From Marinobacter sp. F4216 (GTDB lineage Bacteria > Pseudomonadota > Gammaproteobacteria > Pseudomonadales > Oleiphilaceae), in the NCBI RefSeq assembly GCF_019931195.1, contig NZ_JAIOUO010000002.1, forward strand, positions 62,001 to 126,000: DNA of 64,000 nucleotides, given 5' to 3'. The notes under the pieces are model-generated. The model was not told the origin of the DNA, did no database searches, and worked only from the letters and a program-made list of their open reading frames with translations. A program made the translations under genes and the position numbers. The first letter of the stretch is position 1. Each line of letters begins with the position of its first letter. This document shows, piece by piece, positions 8,865 to 19,432 of the stretch.

Positions 8865-10340
8865 ATGCCGAGACTAATTACTGCGGCTGTCCAGCCTGCA
8901 CCCGCGCTCCGGGCCCAGGCTATGTTCGGGGCGCTGCTCATGCTGTCTTTATTGGTTTTGAGTGCCTGGAGTTCCAGCGCAGGTGCCCGGGGGCTGCCGG
9001 ACTTCACCGATCTGGTGGAGGATAACTCCAGTGCTGTGGTCAACATCAGTACCACAGCTGCCCCCCAGAAAGGCAACACGTTCGGGTTGCCCTTCAATGA
9101 ACGTGAATTTGAGGAATTGCCCGAATTCTTCCAGGACTTTTTCCGGCGTGGTCCCCGGGGTGATTTCGGCGGTCCGGGCGGTAACCGGCCTCCCCGCCAG
9201 TCAATGGGCTCTGGGTTTATTGTTTCTTCCGATGGCTACATCCTGACGAACAACCACGTTGTGGAAGGTGCTGAAGAGATCATTGTGCGCCTGAGTGATC
9301 GCCGGGAATTGCCTGCCAAGCTCGTGGGTACGGACCCCCGGTCCGACCTGGCGGTTCTGAAATTGAGCGATGGCGATGACCTGCCGGTGGTTCAGGTCGG
9401 CCGTTCGGAAGATCTGGAAGTTGGTGAATGGGTGTTTGCCATTGGTTCGCCATTCGGCTTCGACTACACGGTAACCGCTGGCATTGTCAGCGCTCTGGGG
9501 CGGTCCCTGCCGTCAGAAAACTACGTGCCATTTATCCAAACTGACGTGGCCATCAACCCCGGAAATTCCGGTGGTCCTCTGTTTAACCTGGATGGCGAGG
9601 TGATTGGTATCAACTCTCAGATCTACACCCGTTCCGGTGGCTTCATGGGGGTATCCTTCGCAATTCCGATCGACGATGCGATGAACGTGTTCCGTCAGAT
9701 TCGTGATAACGGTCGTGTGGCCCGTGGCTGGCTCGGTGTGCTGATTCAGGAAGTGAACCGGGATCTGGCTGAGAGTTTCGGCCTGAAGCGTCCTCGCGGT
9801 GCGCTGGTTGCTGAGGTGATCGATGGTTCTCCCGCGCAGGCGGCTGGTCTGCAGTCGGGTGATATCGTGCTGGAATACGAAGGTGAGAATATCCAGCTTT
9901 CGTCCGATTTACCGCCGAAAGTTGGCCGCACGCCCATTGGGGAAACGGCCACGCTGACGATACTTCGCCGCGGTGAGGAAATGGAGCTGGGCGTGAAGAT
10001 CGGTGCCTTGCCCGAACAGGGTGGTGAGTTGGCGGCTGCGCCGTCCGAGGGTGGTCCGGCCTCCTCGTCCGCACCGCTGGGCCTGACCGTAGAGCCCATT
10101 CCGAGGGAGTTTGCCGACTCACTTGGCGTCCAGGAGGGCGTGCTGGTTACTGAAGTGGCTCGCGGGCCAGCCTTCGAGGCGGGCATTCGCCAGCGAGACG
10201 TCATTACTGAGATCAACCGGGAAACCGTGTCCTCCGTGGCTGACTTCCGGAATGTGGTCGAATCGCTACCCGAGGGAAAGGCTGTTTCGGTGCGTGTGGT
10301 CAGGGAAGGGCGTGCTCTTTATCTCGTCATGAAGCCCTGA
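8865..10340 (+). CDS. mucD: Periplasmic serine protease MucD (DegP/HtrA family)
   Basis: Periplasmic protease/chaperone that degrades misfolded envelope proteins and dampens AlgU signalling. A signal peptide occupies about residues 1-42. The trypsin-like triad is His131 (TNNHVV), Asp161 (RSDLAVLKL) and Ser235 (NPGNSGGPL). Two PDZ domains follow (about residues 290-375 and 400-485). The ATG at 8865 is preceded by AAGGGAG at six bases and is preferred to an in-frame ATG at 8844. Length is 491 residues against 474 in P. aeruginosa. A strong terminator follows at 10372. Confidence 0.95.
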   Translation: MPRLITAAVQPAPALRAQAMFGALLMLSLLVLSAWSSSAGARGLPDFTDLVEDNSSAVVNISTTAAPQKGNTFGLPFNEREFEELPEFFQDFFRRGPRGDFGGPGGNRPPRQSMGSGFIVSSDGYILTNNHVVEGAEEIIVRLSDRRELPAKLVGTDPRSDLAVLKLSDGDDLPVVQVGRSEDLEVGEWVFAIGSPFGFDYTVTAGIVSALGRSLPSENYVPFIQTDVAINPGNSGGPLFNLDGEVIGINSQIYTRSGGFMGVSFAIPIDDAMNVFRQIRDNGRVARGWLGVLIQEVNRDLAESFGLKRPRGALVAEVIDGSPAQAAGLQSGDIVLEYEGENIQLSSDLPPKVGRTPIGETATLTILRRGEEMELGVKIGALPEQGGELAAAPSEGGPASSSAPLGLTVEPIPREFADSLGVQEGVLVTEVARGPAFEAGIRQRDVITEINRETVSSVADFRNVVESLPEGKAVSVRVVREGRALYLVMKP

Positions 10341-10371
10341 TCGAGCCAAATTAGGAAGGCGTCTGAAGCTG

Positions 10372-10416
10372 AGCCCCCGGCTGGTGTCAAAAACGACACT
10401 TCCGGGGGCTTTTGTT
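10372..10416 (+). terminator. Rho-independent terminator of the algU-muc operon
   Basis: Perfect 9-bp stem AGCCCCCGG (10372-10380) with CCGGGGGCT (10402-10410). The loop holds a further GTGTC/GACAC pairing (10384-10388 with 10395-10399), and TTTGTT follows. Confidence 0.88.
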
Positions 10417-10465
10417 ATACTTGCTCGCATTTCAAGCAGAGCGGCCAGGGATTGGAACAGACCAG

Positions 10466-13192
10466 ATGACGAAGAAAAAGGATCTCACGACAGGGCAACT
10501 GCTGTCCTTGCGTCATGGATGGGCAGCGTGGCTGGTGTTGGCTGTTGCTCTTGGGGCTACCGTCCTGTTGTGGCAGTTGTCGATTCGTCTGGTTGAAGAC
10601 CGCACTGAAGCCCGTTTCCGTACCCAATCCCTGCAGCTCAAAACCGCCATTGAAGAGCGTCTTCTCAACTACGAACAGGTGCTCGCTGGCGGTGCGGGAC
10701 TGTTCTCCGTGACTGGAAGCGTCACCCGCGATGAGTGGCGAGAATACATTGAGAAGGTCGATATCAATCGGTATTACCCCGGCATACAGGGCATCGGTTA
10801 CGTGCGCAGGATTGATGTACGGGACATGGCCGATCACATCGCCTTTGTTCGCGCCAACGGCATTCCCGGTTATCTGGTTCGCCCCCTGGGTACCGGTCCG
10901 GACTATTACCCCATGGTTTATCTCGAGCCAGGTACCGATCGCAATCGTCGAGCCCTGGGCTACGACGCGTTCAGCGACCCGGTGCACCGCGAAGCCATGG
11001 AGCGGGCGCGGGACGAGGCGGCTCCGATGGTTACCGGCAAGCTGGTGCTGGTGCAGGAAGAGCTGGCTGAGGATCAGGCAAGCTTTCTCATGTACTACCC
11101 CGTGTACCAGGGAGGGGAGGCTCCGAGTAACCGCACAGAACGCCGGATGATGCTGTCTGGCTACGTATTCAGTGCGTTTCGGATGAATAATTTGATCGAC
11201 GGTATCGTTGGTCTGATTTCGCCGTTTCTCGATGTCCGTATTTACGACGAGGGGGTCCCCGAGAAGGACTTCCTGATGTATGGCTCCAACCTCGGGTCGC
11301 TGGACGAGCTTTTCAGTTTCCAGATGAACCAGACTGTCTCTGCCGGCGGTCGTGACTGGTTGCTCCAGACCCGCTCCACGCCAGCGTTTGATTACCTGGC
11401 GTCGGATCCACGCCCGTCCATCGTGCTGGGCAGTGGTGCCGCCATCAGTGCACTGTTGTTTCTGTTGGTTCTGGCATTGATTCGCTCCCGTCTCATGGCG
11501 CAGGTGAGTGCGGGTCGCTATCGGGCGATCACCGAGGGTGCGGCAAACGTCACCCTGGTGATGGATCGCGAGGGACGTGTGACCTTTGCCAGCCCCTCCA
11601 GCTACGACATCCTGGGATTTGATCCGGCACAGCTTCCCTCGCTGGCGCTGGATCCGCTGGTGCACACCGATGACTGGCCGAAGTTGCAGGAGTGCTTCGA
11701 AGAAGCCGTGGGGCACTCGGGCCGTCCGGTGCCGGTTACCCGGGCACGTATTCGTGATGCCGGAGGAGAATGGCGTGAAATGGAGGGTACCTTCACCGCC
11801 ATGCTGGCGACGCCGGGGGTCAACGGCGTTGTACTGAGCCTGCGGGATCTCACGCAGTTGAAAGCGGCGCAATCTGAATTGCATCGCCTGGCGTTCTACG
11901 ACCCGCTGACCGGACTGGCCAATCGTCAGCTGTTGCGAGACCGGTTGAAGCATGTGGTGACTGGCAGCCGTCGGTCCGGAGAAACGGCGGCGCTGATGCT
12001 GTTGGATCTGGACGGATTCAAGAGAATCAATGACACCCTTGGTCATGACGCAGGTGACGAATTGCTGTGCCAGATTGCACGCTGGCTGGAAGGCGGTGTC
12101 CGGGAAGACGATTCGGTGGCACGGCTGGGTGGCGATGAGTTTGTGGTTCTTTTGTCCCGAGTTGGCGGGCCGGAAGACGCAGGCCGGGTGGCCGGGGGCA
12201 TCCTGGAGCGTTTGTGTCAGCGGGTGCGGTTGAACGATCACGAGGTCGCAGTCACCGTTAGCATCGGTATCACCATGATCCCGGACGATAGCGAAGATCC
12301 GGTCACCCTGATGAAATACGCCGATCTGGCTATGTACAAAGCGAAGGAGCTGGGGCGCAATAACTTCCAGTTCTTCACTCCGGCCATGAACATCAAGGCC
12401 GCCCGCCGAATGCTGCAGCAAGAAGAACTTACCTCGGCGCTGAACGAGGATCGTTTTGTCCTGCACTACCAGCCCAAGGTGGATCTGGCCTCCGAGCGGG
12501 TGATAGGGGTTGAGGCGCTCTTGCGTTGGCACCATCCCGAGAAGGGTCTGGTTCCGGCGAGTCAGTTTATCGGACTCGTGGAGGAAACCGGGATGATCGT
12601 GCGACTTGGTGAGATGGCGTTGCGCCAGGCCTGCATCCAGGTGCAGGCGCTGGAACGGGCGGGCTTCGAGTCACTGAAAATGGCCGTCAACCTCTCGGTG
12701 CGCCAGCTGATGGATAACGGTTTTCTCGACATGGTGCGGCAGGTCATTACTGAAACCGGGGTGTCGCCAGATCGTCTGGAACTGGAACTTCCGGTTCAGC
12801 TTCTGAATGAAGATGCCCGAACCGTCAGGGAAGTGCTGGTGGCACTGCACGATCTCGGTGTGTGCCTGATCCTGGATGATTTTGGTACGGGTACCTGTTC
12901 ACTGGTGGCGCTTCAGCAGCTGCCTCTGGATGTGGTCAAGATCGACCACGAGTTCATTCGAGATATTCCCTACAACGTCAGCGCTACTGATGTGGCGTCC
13001 GCGGTCATTGCTCTTGCCCACAAACTACACCTGACTATCGTGGCTGAAGGCGTGGAAACGCCCCAGCAGCTGAGCTTCCTGAAAACGTCCGGTTGCTCCC
13101 AGTGCCAGGGTAATCTGTTCAGCTACCCACTCGACGAGGATACCCTGATCGGTTTCCTGATCCGGCAGTACGAGAAGCCCCTCATCTCCTGA
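10466..13192 (+). CDS. CHASE-PAS-GGDEF-EAL membrane protein (c-di-GMP turnover)
   Basis: A 908-residue signalling protein. Order: N-terminal transmembrane helix (about 15-38), periplasmic CHASE domain (about 60-260, with INRYYPGIQGIGYVRRI), second transmembrane helix (about 315-335), PAS (about 345-455), GGDEF (about 465-630) and EAL (about 645-895). The cyclase site is intact (RLGGDEFVVLL), with an RxxD product-inhibition site (REDD) five residues upstream. The phosphodiesterase domain keeps EALLRW, NLS, DDFGTG and KID, but the usual T-E-S after the LELEL strand reads P-V-Q, so hydrolysis may be weak or lost. ATG 10466 with GGAAC upstream is preferred to a TTG start at 10412, which lies in the preceding terminator tail. 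Confidence 0.9.
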   Translation: MTKKKDLTTGQLLSLRHGWAAWLVLAVALGATVLLWQLSIRLVEDRTEARFRTQSLQLKTAIEERLLNYEQVLAGGAGLFSVTGSVTRDEWREYIEKVDINRYYPGIQGIGYVRRIDVRDMADHIAFVRANGIPGYLVRPLGTGPDYYPMVYLEPGTDRNRRALGYDAFSDPVHREAMERARDEAAPMVTGKLVLVQEELAEDQASFLMYYPVYQGGEAPSNRTERRMMLSGYVFSAFRMNNLIDGIVGLISPFLDVRIYDEGVPEKDFLMYGSNLGSLDELFSFQMNQTVSAGGRDWLLQTRSTPAFDYLASDPRPSIVLGSGAAISALLFLLVLALIRSRLMAQVSAGRYRAITEGAANVTLVMDREGRVTFASPSSYDILGFDPAQLPSLALDPLVHTDDWPKLQECFEEAVGHSGRPVPVTRARIRDAGGEWREMEGTFTAMLATPGVNGVVLSLRDLTQLKAAQSELHRLAFYDPLTGLANRQLLRDRLKHVVTGSRRSGETAALMLLDLDGFKRINDTLGHDAGDELLCQIARWLEGGVREDDSVARLGGDEFVVLLSRVGGPEDAGRVAGGILERLCQRVRLNDHEVAVTVSIGITMIPDDSEDPVTLMKYADLAMYKAKELGRNNFQFFTPAMNIKAARRMLQQEELTSALNEDRFVLHYQPKVDLASERVIGVEALLRWHHPEKGLVPASQFIGLVEETGMIVRLGEMALRQACIQVQALERAGFESLKMAVNLSVRQLMDNGFLDMVRQVITETGVSPDRLELELPVQLLNEDARTVREVLVALHDLGVCLILDDFGTGTCSLVALQQLPLDVVKIDHEFIRDIPYNVSATDVASAVIALAHKLHLTIVAEGVETPQQLSFLKTSGCSQCQGNLFSYPLDEDTLIGFLIRQYEKPLIS

Positions 13193-13297
13193 TCATGGCA
13201 ATGCGGGCCGGTAACCGGTAAAATCACGCCTTTGCCGGCCTCCGGCAGCGGCCTGTCTGGGCCCAATTCTTCGTCCAATTGTGAGTACGCATCATCT

Positions 13298-15100
13298 GTG
13301 AGTGAACTGAGCCGAATCCGTAACTTCTCCATCATTGCCCACATTGACCACGGTAAGTCGACCCTGGCAGATCGCTTTATCCAGATCTGCGGCGGCCTGA
13401 CAGACCGTGAAATGGCGGAGCAGGTGCTGGACTCCATGGATCTGGAACGAGAGCGAGGGATCACCATCAAGGCGCAGAGCGTGACGCTCAATTACAAGGC
13501 GCGGGATGGTCATGAATACAAGCTGAACTTTATCGACACACCCGGGCACGTGGACTTCTCCTACGAGGTTTCACGCTCTCTCTATGCGTGTGAGGGGGCG
13601 TTACTGGTGGTGGATGCGGGCCAGGGCGTGGAGGCTCAGTCGGTCGCGAACTGCTATACCGCCATCGAGCAGGGGCTGGAAGTGGTTCCGGTGCTCAACA
13701 AGATGGATCTGCCGCAGGCCGAGCCGGAGCGGGTTGCTGCCGAAATCGAGGATATTATCGGCATTGAGGCCGTTGACGCGGTGAAATGCAGCGCCAAAAG
13801 TGGCTTAGGCGTCGAGGATGTGCTGGAAGACCTGATCAAGCGCATTCCACCTCCCAAGGGCGATCGCCAGGCTCCCCTGCAGGCGCTGATTATCGATTCC
13901 TGGTTCGATAATTACCTCGGTGTTGTGTCTCTGGTTCGTGTCACCGAAGGCACCCTTCGCAAGGGCGACAAGATTGTCATGAAATCGACGGGCCGTGTAT
14001 GGGGCGTCGACAAGGTGGGCATCTTCAACCCGAAGCAGACAGATACCGGCATCCTGGAGGCCGGTGATGTCGGTTTTGTGGTGGCCGGTATCAAGGATAT
14101 CCACGGCGCGCCGGTGGGCGATACCATCGTGCACCAGAAGCATGCGGAACAAACGCCGATGCTGCCGGGCTTCCAGAAGATCAAACCCCAGGTATACGCT
14201 GGCCTGTTCCCGGTCAGTGCGGACGATTACGACGATTTCCGCGATGCCCTGGAAAAGCTAACCCTCAACGATGCTTCCCTGTTCTTCGAGCCGGAAAATT
14301 CTGACGCTCTCGGGTTTGGTTTCCGCTGTGGTTTCCTGGGCATGCTCCACATGGAGATTATCCAGGAGCGTCTTGAGCGCGAATACGATATTGACCTCAT
14401 CACCACCGCGCCAACGGTGATCTATGAAGTTATCACCAAGCAGGGTGAGACCCTGTCGGTCGACAACCCCTCGCGGCTGCCGGATATTGGCTCCATCGAA
14501 GAGATGCGAGAACCCATCGTGGAGGCCAACATCCTTGTGCCTCAAGAACATCTGGGGAATGTGATTGCGCTGTGCGAAGAGAAACGTGGCGTACAGAAAA
14601 ACATGCACTTCATGTCATCCCAGGTGCAACTGACTTACGAGCTGCCGATGGCGGAAGTAGTGATGGATTTCTTCGACCGAATCAAGTCGGCGAGTCGGGG
14701 TTTTGCCTCACTGGACTACCATTTTGTGCGGTTCCAGCCGGCGAACCTGGTGCGCCTGGATGTGCTGATCAACGGCGATCGGGTGGATGCGCTGGCACTG
14801 ATCGTTCACAAGGACCAGTCCCATTACAAAGGACGCCAGCTCATCGAAAAGATGAAAGAGCTGATTCCCCGTCAGATGTTTGATATCGCCATTCAGGCGG
14901 CCATCGGCACTCAGGTGGTGTCCCGGGTAACCGTCAAGGCGTTACGCAAGAACGTAACGGCCAAGTGTTATGGTGGTGACGTGAGTCGGAAGAAAAAGCT
15001 TCTACAGAAGCAGAAAGAAGGCAAGAAGCGCATGAAGCAGTTGGGCAATGTCGAAGTGCCTCAGGAAGCGTTTCTGGCGGTATTGCAAGTGGACAAATAA
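13298..15100 (+). CDS. lepA: Translation elongation factor 4 (LepA)
   Basis: Ribosome-bound GTPase that back-translocates or remodels stalled ribosomes and aids initiation. G1 is [10 protein letters not shown]3 is DTPGHVD and G4 is NKMD. The C-terminal basic LepA domain ends in [19 protein letters not shown]. The GTG at 13298 gives [14 protein letters not shown] and 600 residues, matching E. coli (599). An upstream in-frame ATG at 13232 would add an unconserved 22-residue leader. It lies upstream of lepB, as in enterics and pseudomonads. Confidence 0.96.
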   Translation: MSELSRIRNFSIIAHIDHGKSTLADRFIQICGGLTDREMAEQVLDSMDLERERGITIKAQSVTLNYKARDGHEYKLNFIDTPGHVDFSYEVSRSLYACEGALLVVDAGQGVEAQSVANCYTAIEQGLEVVPVLNKMDLPQAEPERVAAEIEDIIGIEAVDAVKCSAKSGLGVEDVLEDLIKRIPPPKGDRQAPLQALIIDSWFDNYLGVVSLVRVTEGTLRKGDKIVMKSTGRVWGVDKVGIFNPKQTDTGILEAGDVGFVVAGIKDIHGAPVGDTIVHQKHAEQTPMLPGFQKIKPQVYAGLFPVSADDYDDFRDALEKLTLNDASLFFEPENSDALGFGFRCGFLGMLHMEIIQERLEREYDIDLITTAPTVIYEVITKQGETLSVDNPSRLPDIGSIEEMREPIVEANILVPQEHLGNVIALCEEKRGVQKNMHFMSSQVQLTYELPMAEVVMDFFDRIKSASRGFASLDYHFVRFQPANLVRLDVLINGDRVDALALIVHKDQSHYKGRQLIEKMKELIPRQMFDIAIQAAIGTQVVSRVTVKALRKNVTAKCYGGDVSRKKKLLQKQKEGKKRMKQLGNVEVPQEAFLAVLQVDK

Positions 15101-15115
15101 CAAAAAGGCTTCTGG

Positions 15116-15916
15116 ATGGATATTGATTTTCCCCTGGTGCTGGTAGTTCTGACCTTCGCAACGGGTCTGATCTGGCTGGCGGATAAACTGTTTTTACGGG
15201 AGCGGCGTCTGGCCGCGGCTCGTGCTGGTCAGCCAGCGGACTCTGCAGCCGTAGCAGGGGAAGGCGAGGAGCCCAAGGAACCCTACCTGGTTGACCTGAG
15301 CCGCTCGTTTTTTCCGGTACTGGCCATCGTACTGGTCTTGCGGTCGTTCCTGGTAGAACCGTTCCAGATTCCTTCCGGGTCCATGCTTCCGACTTTGGAA
15401 GTGGGCGACTTTATTCTTGTTAACAAGTACGCCTACGGCCTTCGGCTGCCCGTAGCCGGCACCAAGGTGGTCGAGTTGGGCGATCCGGAACGCGGTGATG
15501 TGATGGTCTTCCGTTACCCTCAGGATGGTTCAACCAACTACATTAAGAGGGTCGTAGGGCTGCCGGGGGATGAAATCCGTTACCGGGACAAGCAGCTGTT
15601 TATCAACGGTGACAAGGTCGAAAGCCAGTTTATTGCCCGATTGCCGCCGGTGGAACTCCGCCGGGAGGACCTGGGTGATCTCGAGCATGATATTTTCCTG
15701 ACCATGGGGCGCCCGGGTGTCGAAGGCGAGGGTGAATGGGTTGTGCCAGAGGGTCATTACTTTGTCATGGGTGATAATCGGGACAACAGCAACGACAGCC
15801 GGTACTGGGGGACTGTCCCGGACGAGCTTGTGGTTGGAAAGGCATTTGCGATCTGGATGCACTGGAAATCGCTGACCAGTCTGCCGTCCTTTGATCGCGT
15901 AGGTGGTATCGAATAA
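15116..15916 (+). CDS. lepB: Signal peptidase I
   Basis: Inner-membrane protease that removes signal peptides from exported proteins. Two N-terminal membrane segments occupy about residues 5-22 and 64-80. The catalytic Ser89 sits in IPSGSMLPTL and the general-base Lys144 in YIKRVVGLPGD. The MGDNRDNSNDSR box is present near residue 220. Length is 266 residues; the family commonly runs 260-325. It starts 15 bases after lepA, with AAGG upstream. Confidence 0.96.
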   Translation: MDIDFPLVLVVLTFATGLIWLADKLFLRERRLAAARAGQPADSAAVAGEGEEPKEPYLVDLSRSFFPVLAIVLVLRSFLVEPFQIPSGSMLPTLEVGDFILVNKYAYGLRLPVAGTKVVELGDPERGDVMVFRYPQDGSTNYIKRVVGLPGDEIRYRDKQLFINGDKVESQFIARLPPVELRREDLGDLEHDIFLTMGRPGVEGEGEWVVPEGHYFVMGDNRDNSNDSRYWGTVPDELVVGKAFAIWMHWKSLTSLPSFDRVGGIE

Positions 15917-15943
15917 TTCCAACGAGTCTGGAGTGCAGTAAAC

Positions 15944-16333
15944 ATGAACGAAAATAAAATCTCTGGCATTGGACGTCAGCGTGGTGCTTCTGGCCTGACC
16001 ATGATGGTCATGGTGCTTTTCTTCGGCGGCTTGCTGACCCTGGTGATCAAGCTCGGTCCTGCGTATATGGATGACTATACGATTCAACAGACTCTGGAGG
16101 GCCTGGAAGGTACCAAGGGACTTTCCAAGATGGGGCCTGCCCAGGTGCACGCCCTGATTAATAAGCGCCTGAGCGTAAATAACGTCCGAACCCTCGAGAA
16201 AGAGGCCATTACCGTCGAGAAAAACGGCGAGTTGGTTGCTCTGCTTGTTGATTACGAAGTCAGGACAAACCTGTTCCGCAATGTGGATGCGGTCGTCCAC
16301 TTCAAACACGATTACGAGATGAAGGGCCAGTGA
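15944..16333 (+). CDS. DUF4845 family membrane protein
   Basis: A 129-residue protein with one N-terminal hydrophobic helix (about residues 18-38, preceded by [10 protein letters not shown], pilin-like in look) and a soluble remainder. Members of DUF4845 are found between lepB and rnc in pseudomonads and relatives, as here. The function is unknown. The last four bases overlap the rnc start (GTGA), so translation is probably coupled. The short N-terminus with a hydrophobic helix suggests an envelope location. Confidence 0.85.
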   Translation: MNENKISGIGRQRGASGLTMMVMVLFFGGLLTLVIKLGPAYMDDYTIQQTLEGLEGTKGLSKMGPAQVHALINKRLSVNNVRTLEKEAITVEKNGELVALLVDYEVRTNLFRNVDAVVHFKHDYEMKGQ

Positions 16334-17019
16334 GTTCGCAACCGGATCTTGATCAGCTTCAGCGGCGCATCGGGTATCAGTTCAAAGAGCCCGAGCGTCT
16401 GACGCTGGCGCTCACCCACCGCAGTTACGGCAATCAGAACAATGAGCGGCTGGAGTTCCTTGGGGACTCCATCGTGAATATGGTGATTGCCGAGTACCTG
16501 TACTGCCATTTCGAAAAGGCTCGCGAAGGGCAGCTCAGCCGCCTGCGTGCCAGAATGGTCAAGGGTGTGACCCTGGCTGAGATCGGCCGGGAATTCCAGC
16601 TGGGACAATACCTCAGGCTGGGTTCCGGCGAGCTGAAAAGCGGCGGATTCCGGCGGGAGTCGATTCTGGCCGATGCGGTTGAGTCCATTATCGGTGCTAT
16701 TTACCTCGACAGTGATTTCGAGACCTGCCGGGAAAAGGTGCTGCACTGGTTTACGCAGCGGCTCCAGAATCTGGACTTGCAGGATACCCAGAAAGATCCA
16801 AAAACACGCCTTCAGGAATACTTGCAGTCCCGGCAGTTTCCGTTGCCTCGGTACGATGTGATCTCGGTAGATGGCGAGGCCCACAATCAGACTTTCCATG
16901 TCTCGTGCGCCCTGCCGTCACTGGACAGGAAAACCACCGGCACCGGCAGCAGTCGACGAATCGCCGAGCAGCAGGCGGCCCGCAATGCCCTGAAAGAACT
17001 GGGCGTGGAGACCTCGTAA
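16330..17019 (+). CDS. rnc: Ribonuclease III
   Basis: Cleaves double-stranded RNA in rRNA and mRNA maturation. The signature [10 protein letters not shown] (about residues 38-47) contributes Glu42 and Asp46. The second metal-binding pair Asp115 and Glu118 lies in [12 protein letters not shown]-terminal double-stranded-RNA-binding domain begins near [11 protein letters not shown] (about residue 157). Length is 229 residues (E. coli 226). The start is GTG at 16330, overlapping the stop of the DUF4845 gene. The stop overlaps the era ATG by one base. Confidence 0.96.
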   Translation: MSSQPDLDQLQRRIGYQFKEPERLTLALTHRSYGNQNNERLEFLGDSIVNMVIAEYLYCHFEKAREGQLSRLRARMVKGVTLAEIGREFQLGQYLRLGSGELKSGGFRRESILADAVESIIGAIYLDSDFETCREKVLHWFTQRLQNLDLQDTQKDPKTRLQEYLQSRQFPLPRYDVISVDGEAHNQTFHVSCALPSLDRKTTGTGSSRRIAEQQAARNALKELGVETS

Positions 17020-17936
17020 TGAACGATATTACCCGACCGGACAACCCTGACAGTCGTTGTGGATTTGTAGCCATCGTGGGCCGTCCCAACGTGGGCAAGT
17101 CCACCCTGCTGAACCATATCCTCGGACAGAAGCTCAGCATCACCTCCCGCAAGCCTCAAACCACGCGGCATCAGGTCCTTGGCATCAAGACCGATGGTCC
17201 GGTGCAGGCGATCTATGTCGACACGCCGGGGATGCATGAGGAAGAACCCCGCGCACTGAACCGGTATATGAACAAGGCTGCAACCTCGGCTTTGATCGAT
17301 GTGGATGTTGTCGTGTTCGTTGTTGACGAGATGAACTGGACCGCTGGTGACGAGATGGTTTTGGAGAAGCTCAGTCGCCTCAAGTGCCCGGTCATCCTTG
17401 CAGTCAACAAGATCGACAAGCTCGAAAAGCGTGAGGCGATGCTGCCCCATCTCGAGATGCTGTCGAAGAAACGGGATTTTGCCGAGATCATCCCCCTGTC
17501 TGCCCTGAAGGAAAATAATCTGGAACCGCTGGAAGAGGCGGTGGGGCGTTACCTGCCCCAGAGTATCCACTTCTACCCGGACGACCAGATTACTGACCGT
17601 AGTGAGCGTTTCCTGGCCTCGGAGATCGTGCGGGAGAAAATCACCCGCCAGTTGGGGGCGGAGTTGCCTTATTCGGTGGCCGTGGAAATTGAAGAATTCA
17701 AACACCAGGGCAAGACCCTGCACATTTCCGCGCTGATCCTGGTCGAGCGGGAAGGGCAGAAAAAGATCATGATCGGAGATAAGGGCGAGCGTCTGCGCCG
17801 TATCGGGCAGGAAGCCCGGACCGACATGGAGAGGCTGTTTGGCAGCAAGGTCATGTTACGCCTGTGGGTCAAGGTCAAGCGTGGCTGGGCAGACAGCGAT
17901 CGGGCCCTGAAAAGCCTTGGCATGAACTCCAACTGA
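17019..17936 (+). CDS. era: GTPase Era
   Basis: Essential GTPase that binds 16S rRNA and assists 30S subunit maturation. The P-loop GRPNVGKS lies at residues 21-28, DTPGMHEEE is the G3 region and NKID the G4 motif. A C-terminal KH domain contains [13 protein letters not shown]. Starting at 17019 (TAATG overlap with rnc) gives 305 residues (E. coli 301). A longer open frame to 16905 only runs inside rnc. rnc-era-recO-pdxJ is the classic gammaproteobacterial order. Confidence 0.97.
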   Translation: MNDITRPDNPDSRCGFVAIVGRPNVGKSTLLNHILGQKLSITSRKPQTTRHQVLGIKTDGPVQAIYVDTPGMHEEEPRALNRYMNKAATSALIDVDVVVFVVDEMNWTAGDEMVLEKLSRLKCPVILAVNKIDKLEKREAMLPHLEMLSKKRDFAEIIPLSALKENNLEPLEEAVGRYLPQSIHFYPDDQITDRSERFLASEIVREKITRQLGAELPYSVAVEIEEFKHQGKTLHISALILVEREGQKKIMIGDKGERLRRIGQEARTDMERLFGSKVMLRLWVKVKRGWADSDRALKSLGMNSN

Positions 17937-17943
17937 GGCCCGA

Positions 17944-18672
17944 ATGCGCGGGACAGTGCACCAGGAGCCTGCCTATGTGATTCACCGCCGGCCCTGGCGT
18001 GAATCCAGTCTGCTGGTTGAACTGTTCACCCTGAACGCCGGGCGTGTCGCGCTGATCGCACGGGGAGCTAGCAGCGCCAGGAGCCCGCTCAAGGCGCAGC
18101 TCCAGCCCTTCCAGCCCCTGCTGGTTGACTGGACCGGGCGGGGAGAGCTGAAAACCCTGACCAGTGTCGAGGTTCGCCGTGGCCCCGCGCCAACGCGCAC
18201 GGCTTCGCTGTACAGCGGCCTCTACCTGAACGAGCTTCTCCAGCGCGCTCTTCCCGTCGCCGACCCTCATCCCAAGGTGTTTGCTGCCTACATCGATGCC
18301 ATTTCAGCGCTGGCGGATGCGACCGATGTCGAGCCGGTCTTGCGGCGATTTGAGGCGGCGTTCGCCGAAGCCTTGGGCTATGGTTTTGCGTGGGACCTGG
18401 CCACCGACGTGGGGCAACCTGTCTTGCCCGAGCAAAGCTATGGCTATGATCCGGAGCAGGGGATTGTTTTGAATGCGGGGCCGGGAACCCGGTTACAAAA
18501 CCTGCCTGGAGAAGCGCTTCTGGCACTTGCTCGGGGCGAATTGGAACAAGCCTTGTGCCGGCAAACCGCAAAGCGCGTTATGCGGGTGCTGACGGACCAT
18601 CTCCTGCAAGGCAAACCACTGCATAGTCGGACATTATTCACCCACCTTCGGGGAGAACGGAATGAATCCTAG
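17944..18672 (+). CDS. recO: DNA repair protein RecO
   Basis: Recombination mediator that works with RecF and RecR to load RecA onto SSB-coated DNA. The N-terminal OB-fold shows the typical [20 protein letters not shown] and a following RGAS segment, and the C-terminal helical part contains [12 protein letters not shown]. It is 242 residues, the same as E. coli. It starts seven bases after the era stop and overlaps pdxJ by 11 bases. No zinc cysteines are seen, as in enterobacterial and pseudomonad RecO. Confidence 0.94.
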   Translation: MRGTVHQEPAYVIHRRPWRESSLLVELFTLNAGRVALIARGASSARSPLKAQLQPFQPLLVDWTGRGELKTLTSVEVRRGPAPTRTASLYSGLYLNELLQRALPVADPHPKVFAAYIDAISALADATDVEPVLRRFEAAFAEALGYGFAWDLATDVGQPVLPEQSYGYDPEQGIVLNAGPGTRLQNLPGEALLALARGELEQALCRQTAKRVMRVLTDHLLQGKPLHSRTLFTHLRGERNES

Positions 18673-19402
18673 AGTTTTACTGGGCGTAAATATCGACCAT
18701 GTGGCCACACTGCGACAGGCCCGTGGCACCCGCTATCCGGATCCGGTTCAGGCCGCGATCCTGGCTGAGGAAGCCGGCGCTGACGGAATTACCATTCATC
18801 CGAGGGAAGACCGTCGCCACATCCAGGATCGGGATGTCCTCATGTTGAGAGACATTCTGCAGACCAAGATGAATCTGGAAATGGCGGTGACCGATCCCAT
18901 GCTGGCGTTTGCCGAGCAGGTTCGTCCCGAATGTGTGTGCCTGGTGCCTGAAAAGCGGGAGGAGCTGACCACCGAAGGGGGGCTCGATGTCATTGGGCAG
19001 GAGAACCGCGTTGCCCGGGCCTGTGAGCGTCTGGCTGGCTTTGGTGCTGAGGTGTCGCTGTTTATTGATCCGGACCCGGACCAGATTGATGCGGCGGTAC
19101 GCTGTGGTGCTCCGGTGATTGAACTGCACACCGGCGAGTACGCCGAGGCGAAAACACCGGAAGAACTGGAGAAAACCCTGAAGGTGATTGCCGATGCGGT
19201 GGTCTATGCCCATTCGCAGGGGCTCATCGTCAATGCTGGCCATGGTCTGCATTACCACAACACCGAACAGGTTGCCGCGATTCCTCACATCAACGAGTTG
19301 AACATCGGCCATGCCATTATTGCCCGCGCTGTGTTCACCGGGCTGAAAGAGGCGGTTCGTGAAATGAAGGGGATTCTGGACCGGGCGCGGGGGCTGGGCT
19401 GA
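18662..19402 (+). CDS. pdxJ: Pyridoxine 5'-phosphate synthase
   Basis: Condenses 1-deoxy-xylulose 5-phosphate with 3-amino-1-hydroxyacetone phosphate to form pyridoxine 5'-phosphate in vitamin B6 synthesis. The signature N-terminus [16 protein letters not shown], the phosphate-binding [10 protein letters not shown] segment and the ELNIGHAI end are all present. Length is 246 residues (E. coli 243). Its ATG lies inside the end of recO with GGGGAG upstream. It ends 30 bases before the end of the convergent gacS; no clear terminator lies between them. Confidence 0.96.
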   Translation: MNPRVLLGVNIDHVATLRQARGTRYPDPVQAAILAEEAGADGITIHPREDRRHIQDRDVLMLRDILQTKMNLEMAVTDPMLAFAEQVRPECVCLVPEKREELTTEGGLDVIGQENRVARACERLAGFGAEVSLFIDPDPDQIDAAVRCGAPVIELHTGEYAEAKTPEELEKTLKVIADAVVYAHSQGLIVNAGHGLHYHNTEQVAAIPHINELNIGHAIIARAVFTGLKEAVREMKGILDRARGLG

Positions 19403-19432
19403 CCGGCCTCCCACCCATCCATACGCGGGAAA

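Noticed and set aside
10415..12535. 706-codon open frame antisense to the CHASE-GGDEF-EAL gene
   Set aside because: Length alone is not evidence; the plus strand encodes clear domains throughout and the antisense translation shows no recognisable fold or start signal.
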